NCBI GenBank assembly: GCA_902464275.1
Contig: CABQIK010000018.1
Coordinates: forward strand, 1 to 37,112
DNA from: an uncultured Alphaproteobacteria bacterium
GTDB taxonomy: Bacteria; Pseudomonadota; Alphaproteobacteria; RF32; CAG-239
Reading direction: 5' to 3'
DNA: 37,112 nt
Shown one piece after another: positions 25,701 through 31,822 of this stretch. The notes beneath the pieces were generated by a model that had not been told where the DNA came from, did no database searches, and saw only the letters and a program-made list of their open reading frames with translations. Numbering within the stretch: position 1 is the first letter of the stretch; each line of letters opens with the position of its first letter. The position numbers and the translations under genes are program-made.

Positions 25701-25843
25701 CCGTCATAAAATACAAATTCAGCGGCGCCGTCGCGGTTATGTACCGATTTTTCAAAAGTTTTATCTTCTTCCCAAAATTTGAGAACTTCTTTTTCAAGCT
25801 CAACAAAGTCAGGCTTTGCCTTTACTTCAGCATAATGTTTCAT
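22757..25843 (-). CDS. ileS: Isoleucyl-tRNA synthetase (clade 2, eukaryote-like)
   Basis: The protein has 1028 residues. Class I motifs are PHYGH (residues 56-60, the HIGH motif) and KLSKR (600-604, the KMSKS motif), within GGQKLSKRLKNYPDP. The editing CP1 domain is present with TTPWTLPSN (225-233) and GTGIVHIAPGFGQDD (317-330). The PHYGH and KLSKR forms and the C-terminal anticodon domain without the bacterial zinc finger are typical of the clade 2 enzymes shared with eukaryotes and Rickettsiales. Such enzymes are generally less sensitive to mupirocin (family knowledge). It stands alone with a terminator downstream; no lspA is adjacent. Confidence 0.96.
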   Translation of the reverse strand: MKHYAEVKAKPDFVELEKEVLKFWEEDKTFEKSVHNRDGAAEFVFYDGPPFANGTPHYGHIMVSYVKDVVARFQTMNGKKVERRLGWDCHGLPAEMSAEKQLGVSGRKQIEEYGIEKFNDFCRSDVLKYSGIWVDMFKRIGRWVDFAHDYKTMDLPFMESVINNFKQLYDKGLVYEDYRVLPYSWAAETPLSNFEVNQGYQDKTDNAITVMFTLENGMKMLVWTTTPWTLPSNLMLAVGKEIDYAVMEENGQKYILAQALLGRYKKQLENAVQVDTLKGSELVGLGYEPMFPYFKHLKAKGAFKVLSGEFVSTEDGTGIVHIAPGFGQDDFDACRAYAEDFPVVCPVDEAGKFTAEVPDYQGKQVFETNEPIMQLLKEKGLLVKKEQYTHSYPFCWRTDTPLIYKAMSSWFVKVTDFRDDMVKNNQQINWVPEHIKDGRFGKWLEGARDWSISRNRFWGTPIPVWKSDNPAFPRTDVFGSIAEIKAKTGFDVTNLHKPYIDEVVYPNPDDPSGKTMMRRVGDVFDCWFESGSMPYAQVHYPFENKAWFENHFPADFIVEAMDQTRGWFYTLTVLSTALHNKPAFKNCICTGLLMAEGGQKLSKRLKNYPDPNEVLNNIGSEALRWFLVSSPVLKGGNLAVDKEGKEIAKASRAALIPLWNAFYFFTLYANAEEYKAKEISASTEAIDNYILSKLKHLRNTVMQGMETYNISMATDEATSFMEVLNNWYIRRTRNRFWEGDAQAFDTLYTVLLNLSKILAPLMPFVAEYIFKNLTGEESVHLTDFPTLDNINSDDALMAEMDFLQDLCSAGKFIREEKNLRNRLPLASLTLVGATLKPEYQEIVKDELNVKEVKFDSNLAAYADKKLYLYTPLLGKTLGKDMGAVMAAYKQGNWSLNNDGTLSIAGQTLNSDLFEVRLDMKQGVAGRAFADNKAVVTLDTNVSDALKREGMARDFVRMVQTLRKDKDFNISDRIALCWNTADSELAQALNENKAYIAEQVLAVKIDETCQSGTTDNIEGKSITFDAKVA

Positions 25844-25909
25844 TGTTTTTACCTATGATTATGTTTTTGAAATTGATTAAAATAAAAAATGTGAATGTGT
25901 GCAAAAAAG

Positions 25910-25926
25910 TATCCCCCTAGGGGATA
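25910..25926. repeat. Short palindrome TATCCCC-CTA-GGGGATA
   Basis: Seven-bp perfect arms with a 3-nt centre, located 67 bp upstream of the ileS ATG. It could be an operator or a hairpin in the leader. The rest of the 25844-26052 gap shows nothing else I can name. Confidence 0.35.
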
Positions 25927-26052
25927 ATGATACTACCGGAATGTATGTATATGAACTTCATTTTTGCACTTCTTTCAAAAATAACAAACTGCACATAAGC
26001 TACAACAAGTTTTATTCAGCGTCAATAAAAAAGTTGGCAAATTTTGCCGGTT

Positions 26053-26835
26053 TTATTCCAGTGCATTAAAGTATATATAATAAAGTATGGTGCACCAATT
26101 TTCCGAGCTGCAAGAAGAACAAAAATCGTCCATTTCTTTTACGCCCATATTGCGCAGGCAAGTGCGTTTGCCGGTGCATCCTTTGTCACCGTAAATAAAT
26201 TTTGTATCATAATTTCCACTGGTTTCATCTTTGCCGGAGCGAAGCTGAACAAAAGGTAAATCTCCGGCGTTTTCTTTGGCGGCGTTCAGCATATTGCGGC
26301 AAATTTCAATACTGCGTGAGGTGGCAGATGTGCCGGAACGCTCTATTTCATATTCAAGAAAGGATTCTGTATATTCGGGAATTTTATCGTTTTTAGGTGA
26401 ATGGTAAAACGAAAAGTGCAGTTTGCTGTTAAAAATGTCGTAAATACGGTTGTTTTTAAAAGTCATACCATCAGGGAGCAGATTGGCTTTATAGAAAAAT
26501 CCATCGGAAATACGCGAGCCCTGATTGACAGTGCGGAGCAAATCAGGCTGCAGCTGAATTGCGGTGTTTAAGAGCATGTTAAAGCTTTCCGCCTGCTTAT
26601 TAAGCTTGTATTTGAACATAGCTTTGGAGTAACCTGCAATGGCACCGACACTTAATACTCCGATAATGGCAAGAACGCCGAGCATTTCCACCATAGACCG
26701 CCCTTGGGCCTGCGTATAATGGTCACCTACTAGGGATTTTCTCGCTCGTGTACCTTTTAGTGTACAAGTCGCTCCAAAATTCCGTCGTATCTGACTCATT
26801 CTCCGCAGGCATTGCTGATTTTTTAGGATAAACAT
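26053..26835 (-). CDS. Prepilin-like protein with extended leader
   Basis: The 260-residue protein starts at ATG 26835 behind GAGGAG with 7-nt spacing. A class III signal is seen at QG/RSMVEMLGVLAIIGVLSVG: cleavage after Gly, Glu at +5, then a hydrophobic helix, as in type IV pilins and pseudopilins. The leader before the cleavage Gly is about 45 residues, far longer than the usual 6-25, and contains the palindromic element at 26741-26774 in frame. The C-terminal quarter is Cys-rich (CTGKRTCL, FCSSCSSENWC). No assembly ATPase or peptidase gene is nearby. It probably belongs to a paralogous surface-protein family together with the gene at position 1; function unknown. Confidence 0.75.
   Translation of the reverse strand: MFILKNQQCLRRMSQIRRNFGATCTLKGTRARKSLVGDHYTQAQGRSMVEMLGVLAIIGVLSVGAIAGYSKAMFKYKLNKQAESFNMLLNTAIQLQPDLLRTVNQGSRISDGFFYKANLLPDGMTFKNNRIYDIFNSKLHFSFYHSPKNDKIPEYTESFLEYEIERSGTSATSRSIEICRNMLNAAKENAGDLPFVQLRSGKDETSGNYDTKFIYGDKGCTGKRTCLRNMGVKEMDDFCSSCSSENWCTILYYIYFNALE
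26741..26774. repeat. Palindromic element, copy inside the prepilin leader
   Basis: Plus strand shows CTCGTGTAC...GTACAAGTCG with a short A/T-rich centre. It is closely similar to CTCGTGTAG...CTACAAGTCG in the tmRNA spacer (36870-36902 and 37074-37106). The innermost stem pair is C-G here and G-C there, so pairing is kept while bases change. Here it is translated in frame. Confidence 0.55.
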
Positions 26836-26863
26836 CAAACATCTCCTCAAAAAGTTAGTTTTG

Positions 26864-26929
26864 AGAAGATTTTAGCTCGCGTTTTTTTTTTGCAATATTT
26901 ACGAGTCCGGGGTGTGTATAAGTTGTATT
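26864..26929 (-). promoter_or_regulatory. Shared leader/promoter region, copy 2
   Basis: Positions 26864-26908 are identical to 78-122 over 45 bp, and 26913-26929 to 128-144. It lies directly upstream of the prepilin-like gene starting at 26835. See copy 1. Confidence 0.55.
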
Positions 26930-27002
26930 ATATTTGATTGCCTTTTATTTAAAAATTGGGGACAGATTAGGGGCAAAAGTGGGGCAAAATTAAAATTTAA
27001 GC

Positions 27003-27037
27003 AAAACAAAAGGGCTTGCGATTCTTTGCAAACCCTT
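27003..27037 (-). terminator. Outer, probably original, terminator of tRNA-Ala
   Basis: AAGGGCTTGC (27010-27019) pairs with GCAAACCCTT (27028-27037) with one mismatch. The minus strand then reads TTTGTTTT. It lies 11 nt beyond the outermost tRNA tail copy at 27048. The preceding gap (26930-27002) contains nothing I can assign. Confidence 0.65.
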
Positions 27038-27047
27038 GATTTTCAAC

Positions 27048-27557
27048 TGGTGGAGCTGAGGGGGCTTGCAGAGTCATAAAAATGTCCGGTGGACATTTTT
27101 TGCCGGCAAGCATCAGGTACTGTTAGCAAGCGATGAGCCGATAGGCGAAAAGAGCGAGCGTTACAGTAGCTTGACCGCAGCGCAGTTAGCGATTGCCTTT
27201 AGGCAGAGCTTACAAGCCAGACCGAACCCCGCAGGGGGAAGATCCCCTTTTTAAGAACGTAAAAAAACACTTAGGTTTGCAAAAGCCTAAGTGCGTAAAT
27301 ATTGGTGGAGCTGAGGGGGCTTGCAGAGTCATAAAAATGTCCGGTGGACATTTTTTGCCGGCAAGCATCAGGTACTGTTAGCAAGCGATGAGCCGATAGG
27401 CGAAAAGAGCGAGCGTTACAGTAGCTTGACCGCAGCGCAGTTAGCGATTGCCTTTAGGCAGAGCTTACAAGCCAGACCGAACCCCGCAGGGGGAAGATCC
27501 CCTTTTTAAGAACGTAAAAAAACACTTAGGTTTGCAAAAGCCTAAGTGCGTAAATAT
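27048..27557 (-). repeat. Two identical 255-bp units each starting with the tRNA-Ala 3' end
   Basis: Units 27048-27302 and 27303-27557 look identical by eye. Each begins (plus strand) with TGGTGGAGCTGAGGGGG, the last 17 nt of tRNA-Ala including CCA, and then diverges from the tRNA. Each also holds a nested hairpin around GTCCGGTGGAC, a TACTGT...ACAGTA inverted repeat with GC-rich inner arms, and the terminator hairpin CACTTAGG...CCTAAGTG. The 62-residue frames readable on the plus strand (27066, 27321) have no gene-like support. The structure resembles tandem insertions at a tRNA 3' end that each regenerate the end. Confidence 0.9.
27516..27548 (-). terminator. Terminator directly behind tRNA-Ala
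   Basis: CACTTAGG (27523-27530) pairs with CCTAAGTG (27541-27548). The minus strand continues with T7. An identical copy is at 27261-27293 in the other 255-bp unit. Confidence 0.85.
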
Positions 27558-27633
27558 TGGTGGAGCTGAGGGGGATCGAACCCCTGACCTACAGATTGCG
27601 AACCTGTCGCTCTCCCAACTGAGCTACAGCCCC
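27558..27633 (-). tRNA. tRNA-Ala(CGC)
   Basis: The 76-nt gene includes an encoded CCA. The acceptor stem GGGGCTG pairs with CAGCTCC and contains the G3:U70 pair that identifies alanine tRNAs. The T arm reads AGGGGTTCGATCCCCCT. The anticodon stem ACAGG/TCTGT (with one G-U pair) encloses loop TTCGCAA, giving anticodon CGC, which reads GCG. It is intact, but both ends are duplicated in the surrounding repeats. Confidence 0.96.
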
Positions 27634-28058
27634 AAAGTATGTGTTTAAATCCCTAATAATAGTACGGTATCCGGAGAACGCCAGGAACCTGTCGCCTTGT
27701 GAACCTAAATTCGCTGCAGTCGCTGTCGCTTCCCTAGCTCATTAAGGTTGCCAAGACGTTACAGACAAAATCAACAAGAAGTTGTTGATTTTACTTAGCC
27801 GTCCCAACTGAGCTACAGCCCCAAAGTATGTGTTTAAATCCCTAATAATAGTACGGTATCCGGAGAACGCCAGGAACCTGTCGCCTTGTGAACCTAAATT
27901 CGCTGCAGTCGCTGTCGCTTCCCTAGCTCATTAAGGTTGCCAAGACGTTACAGACAAAATCAACAAGAAGTTGTTGATTTTACTTAGCCGTCCCAACTGA
28001 GCTACAGCCCCAATATATGCGTTGATTTTACTTAGCCGTCCCAACTGAGCTACAGCCC
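27613..28058 (-). repeat. Array of tRNA-Ala 5'-end copies (189-bp units)
   Basis: The first 21 nt of tRNA-Ala (27613-27633) recur at 27802-27822 and 27991-28011, and 20 nt (G1 missing) at 28039-28058. Spacing is 189, 189 and 48 bp; the two 189-bp units look identical. After the copied head each unit continues (minus strand) with ACGGCTAAGT and a 10-bp hairpin AAAATCAACA...TGTTGATTTT. Inside the unit are two more tRNA-like snippets (GCGACAGGTTC and GGGAAGCGACAG). No coding sequence is supported in this stretch. Confidence 0.9.
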
Positions 28059-28077
28059 TTATCAAAACAACAAGCAA

Positions 28078-28106
28078 CTTATAAAACATAAAAAATAAAA
28101 ATTCAA
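28078..28106 (-). promoter_or_regulatory. Probable original tRNA-Ala promoter
   Basis: On the minus strand: TTGAAT (28106-28101), exactly 17 nt, TATAAG (28083-28078). It lies about 20 nt upstream of the outermost tRNA head copy, as expected for the ancestral tRNA promoter before the repeats expanded. Confidence 0.6.
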
Positions 28107-28132
28107 GCTAAAAAACAGCAATATCGGCGCAA

Positions 28133-28166
28133 AAAAAATCTCCGATAAGGAAACCGGAGATTTTTT
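28133..28166. terminator. Terminator of the DsbA-like gene
   Basis: AAAAAATCTCCG (28133-28144) pairs with CGGAGATTTTTT (28155-28166). It lies just after the stop of the minus-strand thioredoxin-fold gene. Confidence 0.88.
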
Positions 28167-28185
28167 GTTAATCAAGTATTGAAAA

Positions 28186-28932
28186 TTATTTCAATTTATT
28201 GATTTCAGCCTGAATGTTTTCAGCGCTTACGCTTTGCAACGGAGTACCGTTCAATACTAATGACGGAACGCCGTGAATTTGCAATTTGTTGCCGAGTTGA
28301 GCAACGTTGTTGATAGCGTCTTTAACTTTTTGTGAAGTTACATCAGCGTTGTATTTAGCCATATCCAAGCCTAATTTTTCAGCAATGGCGTTGATTTTGG
28401 CTTCGTCAAGTCTTTCAGTTGAGCCGAGCAAAGCGGTGTACATTTCAATAAATTTGCCTTGTTCATTAGCGGCTAAAGCGGCTTGAGCGGCATATTTAGA
28501 AATTTGAGCAACGAAAGTAATCGGTTTGAATACGAATTTAACATCCGGGTTAGCTTTAACCAAAGCTTCAATGGTCGGAGCTAAACGTTTGCAGTATCCG
28601 CATGAAAAATCAAAAAATTCAACCAAAACAACTTTAGCATCTTTCGGGCCGACAAACGGAGTTGACGGGTCGTTGTTGAGCTCATTGATGTTTTCTTTGA
28701 ACAATTTAGCAGCTTTTTTGGCTTGAGCTTCACGCTGTTTAGCTTCAAATTTGTTCATAGCGTCAACAATGATTTGCGGATCATTGTTCAAAATAGTAGC
28801 AACATCAGTAGCGCTAACGGTAGCCGGAGCAGCTTGTACAGCAGCTTTTTTGCAGTTGGTGGCGCACATTACAAAGCAAGATACGGCAACAACCAAAGCT
28901 ACAAGAGAAATATATAAAGAACTTTTATTCAT
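28186..28932 (-). CDS. DsbA-like thiol-disulfide oxidoreductase
   Basis: The 248-residue protein has an uncleaved or Sec N-terminal helix (about 5-25), then an Ala/Lys/Gln-rich helical region (about 40-80) and a DsbA/Com1-type thioredoxin fold. The active site is CGYC at 111-114, within EFFDFSCGYCKRLAP. The cis-Pro loop is HGVPSLVLNG near 220. It would form or exchange disulfides in periplasmic proteins. The helical N-terminal part is as in Com1/ScsC-like proteins, which may oligomerise (inference). Possible substrates in this window include the Cys-rich prepilin and the two-Cys secreted protein. AAGGA precedes the ATG. Confidence 0.9.
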   Translation of the reverse strand: MNKSSLYISLVALVVAVSCFVMCATNCKKAAVQAAPATVSATDVATILNNDPQIIVDAMNKFEAKQREAQAKKAAKLFKENINELNNDPSTPFVGPKDAKVVLVEFFDFSCGYCKRLAPTIEALVKANPDVKFVFKPITFVAQISKYAAQAALAANEQGKFIEMYTALLGSTERLDEAKINAIAEKLGLDMAKYNADVTSQKVKDAINNVAQLGNKLQIHGVPSLVLNGTPLQSVSAENIQAEINKLK

Positions 28933-29062
28933 ATTTTGATTTCCTTATCAAGAATTTTGTAACTAAAAACAGATATAATCTAAACAATTATTTATTCATT
29001 TACAAGCATAATTTTATGCATTATGTTAACAACTGTGTATATTTATAGGGTAGAGGTATAAG

Positions 29063-29722
29063 ATGTTTAATGTAAAAATTTCATTGTTTTCAAACACTAA
29101 AGAGTTGGAACAAAAAATTGATATGCTACATGATAAAATTATTGAGGCGGCGATGGTGTTTAAAAAAGCCGTTAATGTTTATTTGCAGGAAAAGCGCAGC
29201 ACGGATTATCGGAAATTAAGCAAAGAAATTAAAATTATTGAGCATGATGCCGATTGCTTGCGGCGCGATATTGAGAATCGGCTTTACAGTCAAAATTTAA
29301 TTCCGGATTTGCGCGGCAATGTGCTTGAATTGGTGGAAAATTTGGATAAAGTAATCAATGAATTTGATGAAGTTGCTCATCAGTTTTACATTGAGCAGCC
29401 GGAAATTCCGGAAAAATATTTTGAGCGCTTTAAAGAATTGGTATCGCAAGTTTGCGAGTGCGCGGAGAATCTTTCAATGGCCTCGCGAGCCTTTTTCCGC
29501 GATTTGTCAGTAGTGCGCGATTATGCGCAAAAGGTTTATTGGCTTGAGCATGAAAGCGATAAAACCAGCGCTTCATTAAAAGAAGCGGTGTTTGCCTCAG
29601 ATTTGGAGTTGGCGCACAAGCTGCAGTTGGAATCGTTTTTATCGGAAGTTGCCGATGTTGCCGATTTGGCGGAAGATTGTGTGGACAGATTGTTAATTTA
29701 TGTAATTAAAAGAGATATTTAA
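29063..29722 (+). CDS. PhoU-like DUF47 protein of a phosphate uptake pair
   Basis: This 219-residue all-helical protein belongs to the DUF47/TIGR00153 family of PhoU-like proteins. Visible traits are the HDKIIEAAMVFKKAV start, EIKIIEHDADCLRRDIENRLY near 70, ENLDKVINEFDEVAHQF near 95, and WLEHESDKT near 165, with metal-binding-type Glu/Asp clusters. These proteins control PiT transporters. Its stop overlaps the start of the transporter gene (TAATG), so translation is coupled. GAGG precedes the ATG. Confidence 0.9.
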   Translation: MFNVKISLFSNTKELEQKIDMLHDKIIEAAMVFKKAVNVYLQEKRSTDYRKLSKEIKIIEHDADCLRRDIENRLYSQNLIPDLRGNVLELVENLDKVINEFDEVAHQFYIEQPEIPEKYFERFKELVSQVCECAENLSMASRAFFRDLSVVRDYAQKVYWLEHESDKTSASLKEAVFASDLELAHKLQLESFLSEVADVADLAEDCVDRLLIYVIKRDI

Positions 29723-30780
29723 TGGATATGCTGACTTATTTGTTCTTTTTGAGCAGCGGTTTGTTTTTGGGGTGGTCGCTGGGAGCTAATGACGCCTCTA
29801 ATATTTTTGGCACGGCGGTCGGCTCTAAAATGCTGAAATTTAATACCGCCGCGATTGTTGCCTCGGTTTTTGTAGTGCTCGGCGCGGTATTCGGCGGGCA
29901 GGGCGCGGCCGCAACCTTGGACGAACTTGGCTCGGTTAATGCTCTGGCCGGTTCTTTTATGGTGGCGCTTGCCGCGGCGGTAACGGTTTATTGGATGCTC
30001 CGAATCGGTGTTACGGTTTCAATTTCGCAGGCGATTGTCGGCAGTATTATCGGTTGGAATCTTTATTGCGGTTTGGATACCGATTTAACGGCGCTCGGCA
30101 AAATTTTAAGCGGCTGGATTTTATGTCCGTTGTTGGCCGCGGTTTTGGCTGTGTTCTTATATTATATTTTGCGTAAAAACATCAGAAAAGCGCATCTGCA
30201 TCTGTTGCGACAAGACAGCTATATGCGTATTTCTTTAATTATTGCGGGCGCTTTGGGCGCTTATGCGTTGGGGGCCAATAATATTGCCAATGTTATGGGC
30301 GTGTTTGCCGAATCGTCGCCGTTTAAACCGGTGGCGTTGGGTTCGTTTTTGCAATTAAGCGGAGAACAGGTGCTGTTTTTAATGGGAGCAATTGCCATCT
30401 GTGTCGGAATTTTTACCTATTCAAAAAAAGTGATTATGACGGTTGGCAATAACTTAATGAAAATGACCCCGCTGATGGCGCTGACCGTGGTGTTGGCGAA
30501 TGCCGCGGCATTGTTTATATTTTCATCGCAAGGATTGCAGCATTTTTTGCAAAGTTACGGATTGCCCTCATTTCCGCTTGTGCCGGTTTCAAGTACGCAG
30601 GCGGTTATCGGCGGTATCTTGGGAATCGGACTGCTTAAAGGAGGGCGCGGCGTAAATTGGGCAATTACCGGTAAAATTGTGGCAGGTTGGGTGATAACGC
30701 CTTTAATTGCCATGCTTATCTGCTTTATCTGCTTGTTCTTTTTGGAAAATGTGTTTAATCAGATGGTATACGCGCGCTAA
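29722..30780 (+). CDS. PiT-family inorganic phosphate transporter
   Basis: The protein has 352 residues and about nine to ten membrane helices. The duplicated PiT signatures are present: GWSLGANDASNIFGTAVGS near residue 20 and GALGAYALGANNIANVMG near 175. VSISQAIVGSIIG and VPVSSTQAVIGGILG are the matching second motifs of each half. It imports phosphate driven by a cation gradient, at the inner membrane. It overlaps the PhoU-like gene by one base. A 9-bp hairpin (30788-30796 with 30802-30810) sits just after the stop; its downstream arm overlaps a possible promoter (TTGACA-N17-TAGCTT, 30800-30828) for the next gene. Confidence 0.95.
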   Translation: MDMLTYLFFLSSGLFLGWSLGANDASNIFGTAVGSKMLKFNTAAIVASVFVVLGAVFGGQGAAATLDELGSVNALAGSFMVALAAAVTVYWMLRIGVTVSISQAIVGSIIGWNLYCGLDTDLTALGKILSGWILCPLLAAVLAVFLYYILRKNIRKAHLHLLRQDSYMRISLIIAGALGAYALGANNIANVMGVFAESSPFKPVALGSFLQLSGEQVLFLMGAIAICVGIFTYSKKVIMTVGNNLMKMTPLMALTVVLANAAALFIFSSQGLQHFLQSYGLPSFPLVPVSSTQAVIGGILGIGLLKGGRGVNWAITGKIVAGWVITPLIAMLICFICLFFLENVFNQMVYAR

Positions 30781-30860
30781 TTTTTTTAATTTTGTCCTAT
30801 TGACAAAATTAATGATTGTTGTTAGCTTATATATTCAAACTGAATCATTATGTTAACTAA

Positions 30861-31208
30861 ATGTTTATTTTTATGATGAAAGAAGAAATTTTCAAAGAGG
30901 TTGCGAGAGCGTTTGCAACTGAAGAGTTGTTTGTCGGCAGATGTGTTCCAGTATGGTTACGACCGGGGACTGCTGAAAAAGCAATAAATGCGGTGGCAGA
31001 AACGTATACCGGTGATGAAACACCTGAAGCGCTTGGGCTTGATGCGGATAATATTTTGGTTCATCTTTATGCCGGGTGTGATTGGCTTGATTTCAGAGAC
31101 ATTACCAGTCTTTCGCCTAAGGCAAAGATGTCGGATATTGCCGATTATTACTGTCGCGAGTATATTCGGCAGACGCTGAAAGACGCGCGCTTAAAAGCAA
31201 TCCGTTAA
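30861..31208 (+). CDS. Small unknown protein, tandem paralogue A
   Basis: The 115-residue protein (111 if ATG 30873 is used, 110 if ATG 30876) has no ribosome binding site before any of these starts. It is homologous to the next gene: KEEIFKEVARAFA, AINAVAETYTGDETPEALGLDADNI, and KAKMSDIADYY align with KEEIFMDVAKAFA, ANNLAGTYTGNETPASLGIKPHDI and TDKISDVAERYY. There is no signal peptide or membrane helix. I do not recognise the family. The conserved TYTG-ETP-LG block suggests a small folded domain. A hairpin AATCAGGA...TCCTGATT follows its stop (31207-31226). Confidence 0.65.
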   Translation: MFIFMMKEEIFKEVARAFATEELFVGRCVPVWLRPGTAEKAINAVAETYTGDETPEALGLDADNILVHLYAGCDWLDFRDITSLSPKAKMSDIADYYCREYIRQTLKDARLKAIR

Positions 31209-31256
31209 TCAGGATTTGTCCTGATTGTGGAAATATGTTAAATTCAAATTTTTTTT

Positions 31257-31670
31257 ATGAAGATGAAGAACATTACGAAAGAAGAAATCTTCATGGACGT
31301 GGCAAAAGCTTTCGCCTATGCGGAGAATGAGAGCAACACCCAGAGGTTTGCGGCAGAACTCAAGAAGTACACGCACCTGAAGACCAGATTTATGATTGAA
31401 CCGGTGATGAAAGCGGCAAACAATCTGGCCGGAACGTACACCGGAAATGAAACTCCGGCATCGCTGGGCATTAAGCCTCATGACATCAAGTACTATCTGT
31501 CACGGAATAGGGGAATGACTATTCTGCCGACTGACAAGATTTCTGATGTGGCGGAGCGCTACTATCAAGAAGAGAAAGCGAAAGTTGTTAAGGAACTGAA
31601 AGAAAAGGTCCAAGAATGGGGCTTGACCGCTTCCGACATCTTTCCGGCTTGTTCCGATTCTATCCATTAA
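31257..31670 (+). CDS. Small unknown protein, tandem paralogue B
   Basis: The 137-residue paralogue of the preceding gene has the same block order plus a 20-residue C-terminal extension (WGLTASDIFPACSD). It too lacks a ribosome binding site: the ATG directly follows a T8 run. Codon use is conspicuously CTG-, AAG- and CAC-rich compared with its neighbour, so the pair are not recent identical copies. The 3' flanks are related as well (TTAATCAGG... versus TTAATCGGA..., both ending CCTGATT), showing that the duplication included the intergenic DNA. Function unknown. Confidence 0.65.
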   Translation: MKMKNITKEEIFMDVAKAFAYAENESNTQRFAAELKKYTHLKTRFMIEPVMKAANNLAGTYTGNETPASLGIKPHDIKYYLSRNRGMTILPTDKISDVAERYYQEEKAKVVKELKEKVQEWGLTASDIFPACSDSIH

Positions 31671-31693
31671 TCGGAATTTTGCCTGATTTTCAG

Positions 31694-31722
31694 AAAAAGA
31701 ACGTTGTAAAAGCGTTCTTTTT
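31694..31722 (+). terminator. Terminator of the paralogue pair
   Basis: AAAAAGAACG (31694-31703) pairs with CGTTCTTTTT (31713-31722), followed by further Ts. Confidence 0.85.
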
Positions 31723-31822
31723 TTGTTTTAAATGCTAAAAAACTGCTTATAATGCTTGTATTGCTGTAAAAATCGGCTAAACTCAGCATAAGTTTAACTT
31801 TATATCAGGAGAAAAATTTACA

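Noticed and set aside
25948..25968. Similarity of TGAAGTTCATATA to 36940-36952 in the tmRNA spacer
   Set aside because: Thirteen AT-rich bases can match by chance in a window of this size; the flanks do not align well.
26960..26995. GGGGACAG...GGGGCAAAAGTGGGGCAAAA stretch that could be the end of an integrase gene
   Set aside because: It would suit a tRNA-targeted element, but only a few codons are readable and no recombinase motif is visible.
27066..27509. Short plus-strand reading frames (62 residues) repeated in the 255-bp units
   Set aside because: They begin inside the tRNA-derived repeat, have no ribosome binding site, are identical because the DNA is duplicated, and run through hairpins and a terminator.
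27448..27648. Plus-strand frame reading GAEGDRTPD across the tRNA
   Set aside because: This is the antisense of the tRNA-Ala gene; such peptides are known false calls over tRNA 3' ends.
27048..28058. CRISPR array
   Set aside because: The repeats are long (189-255 bp), without unique spacers and built on tRNA ends; no cas genes are present.
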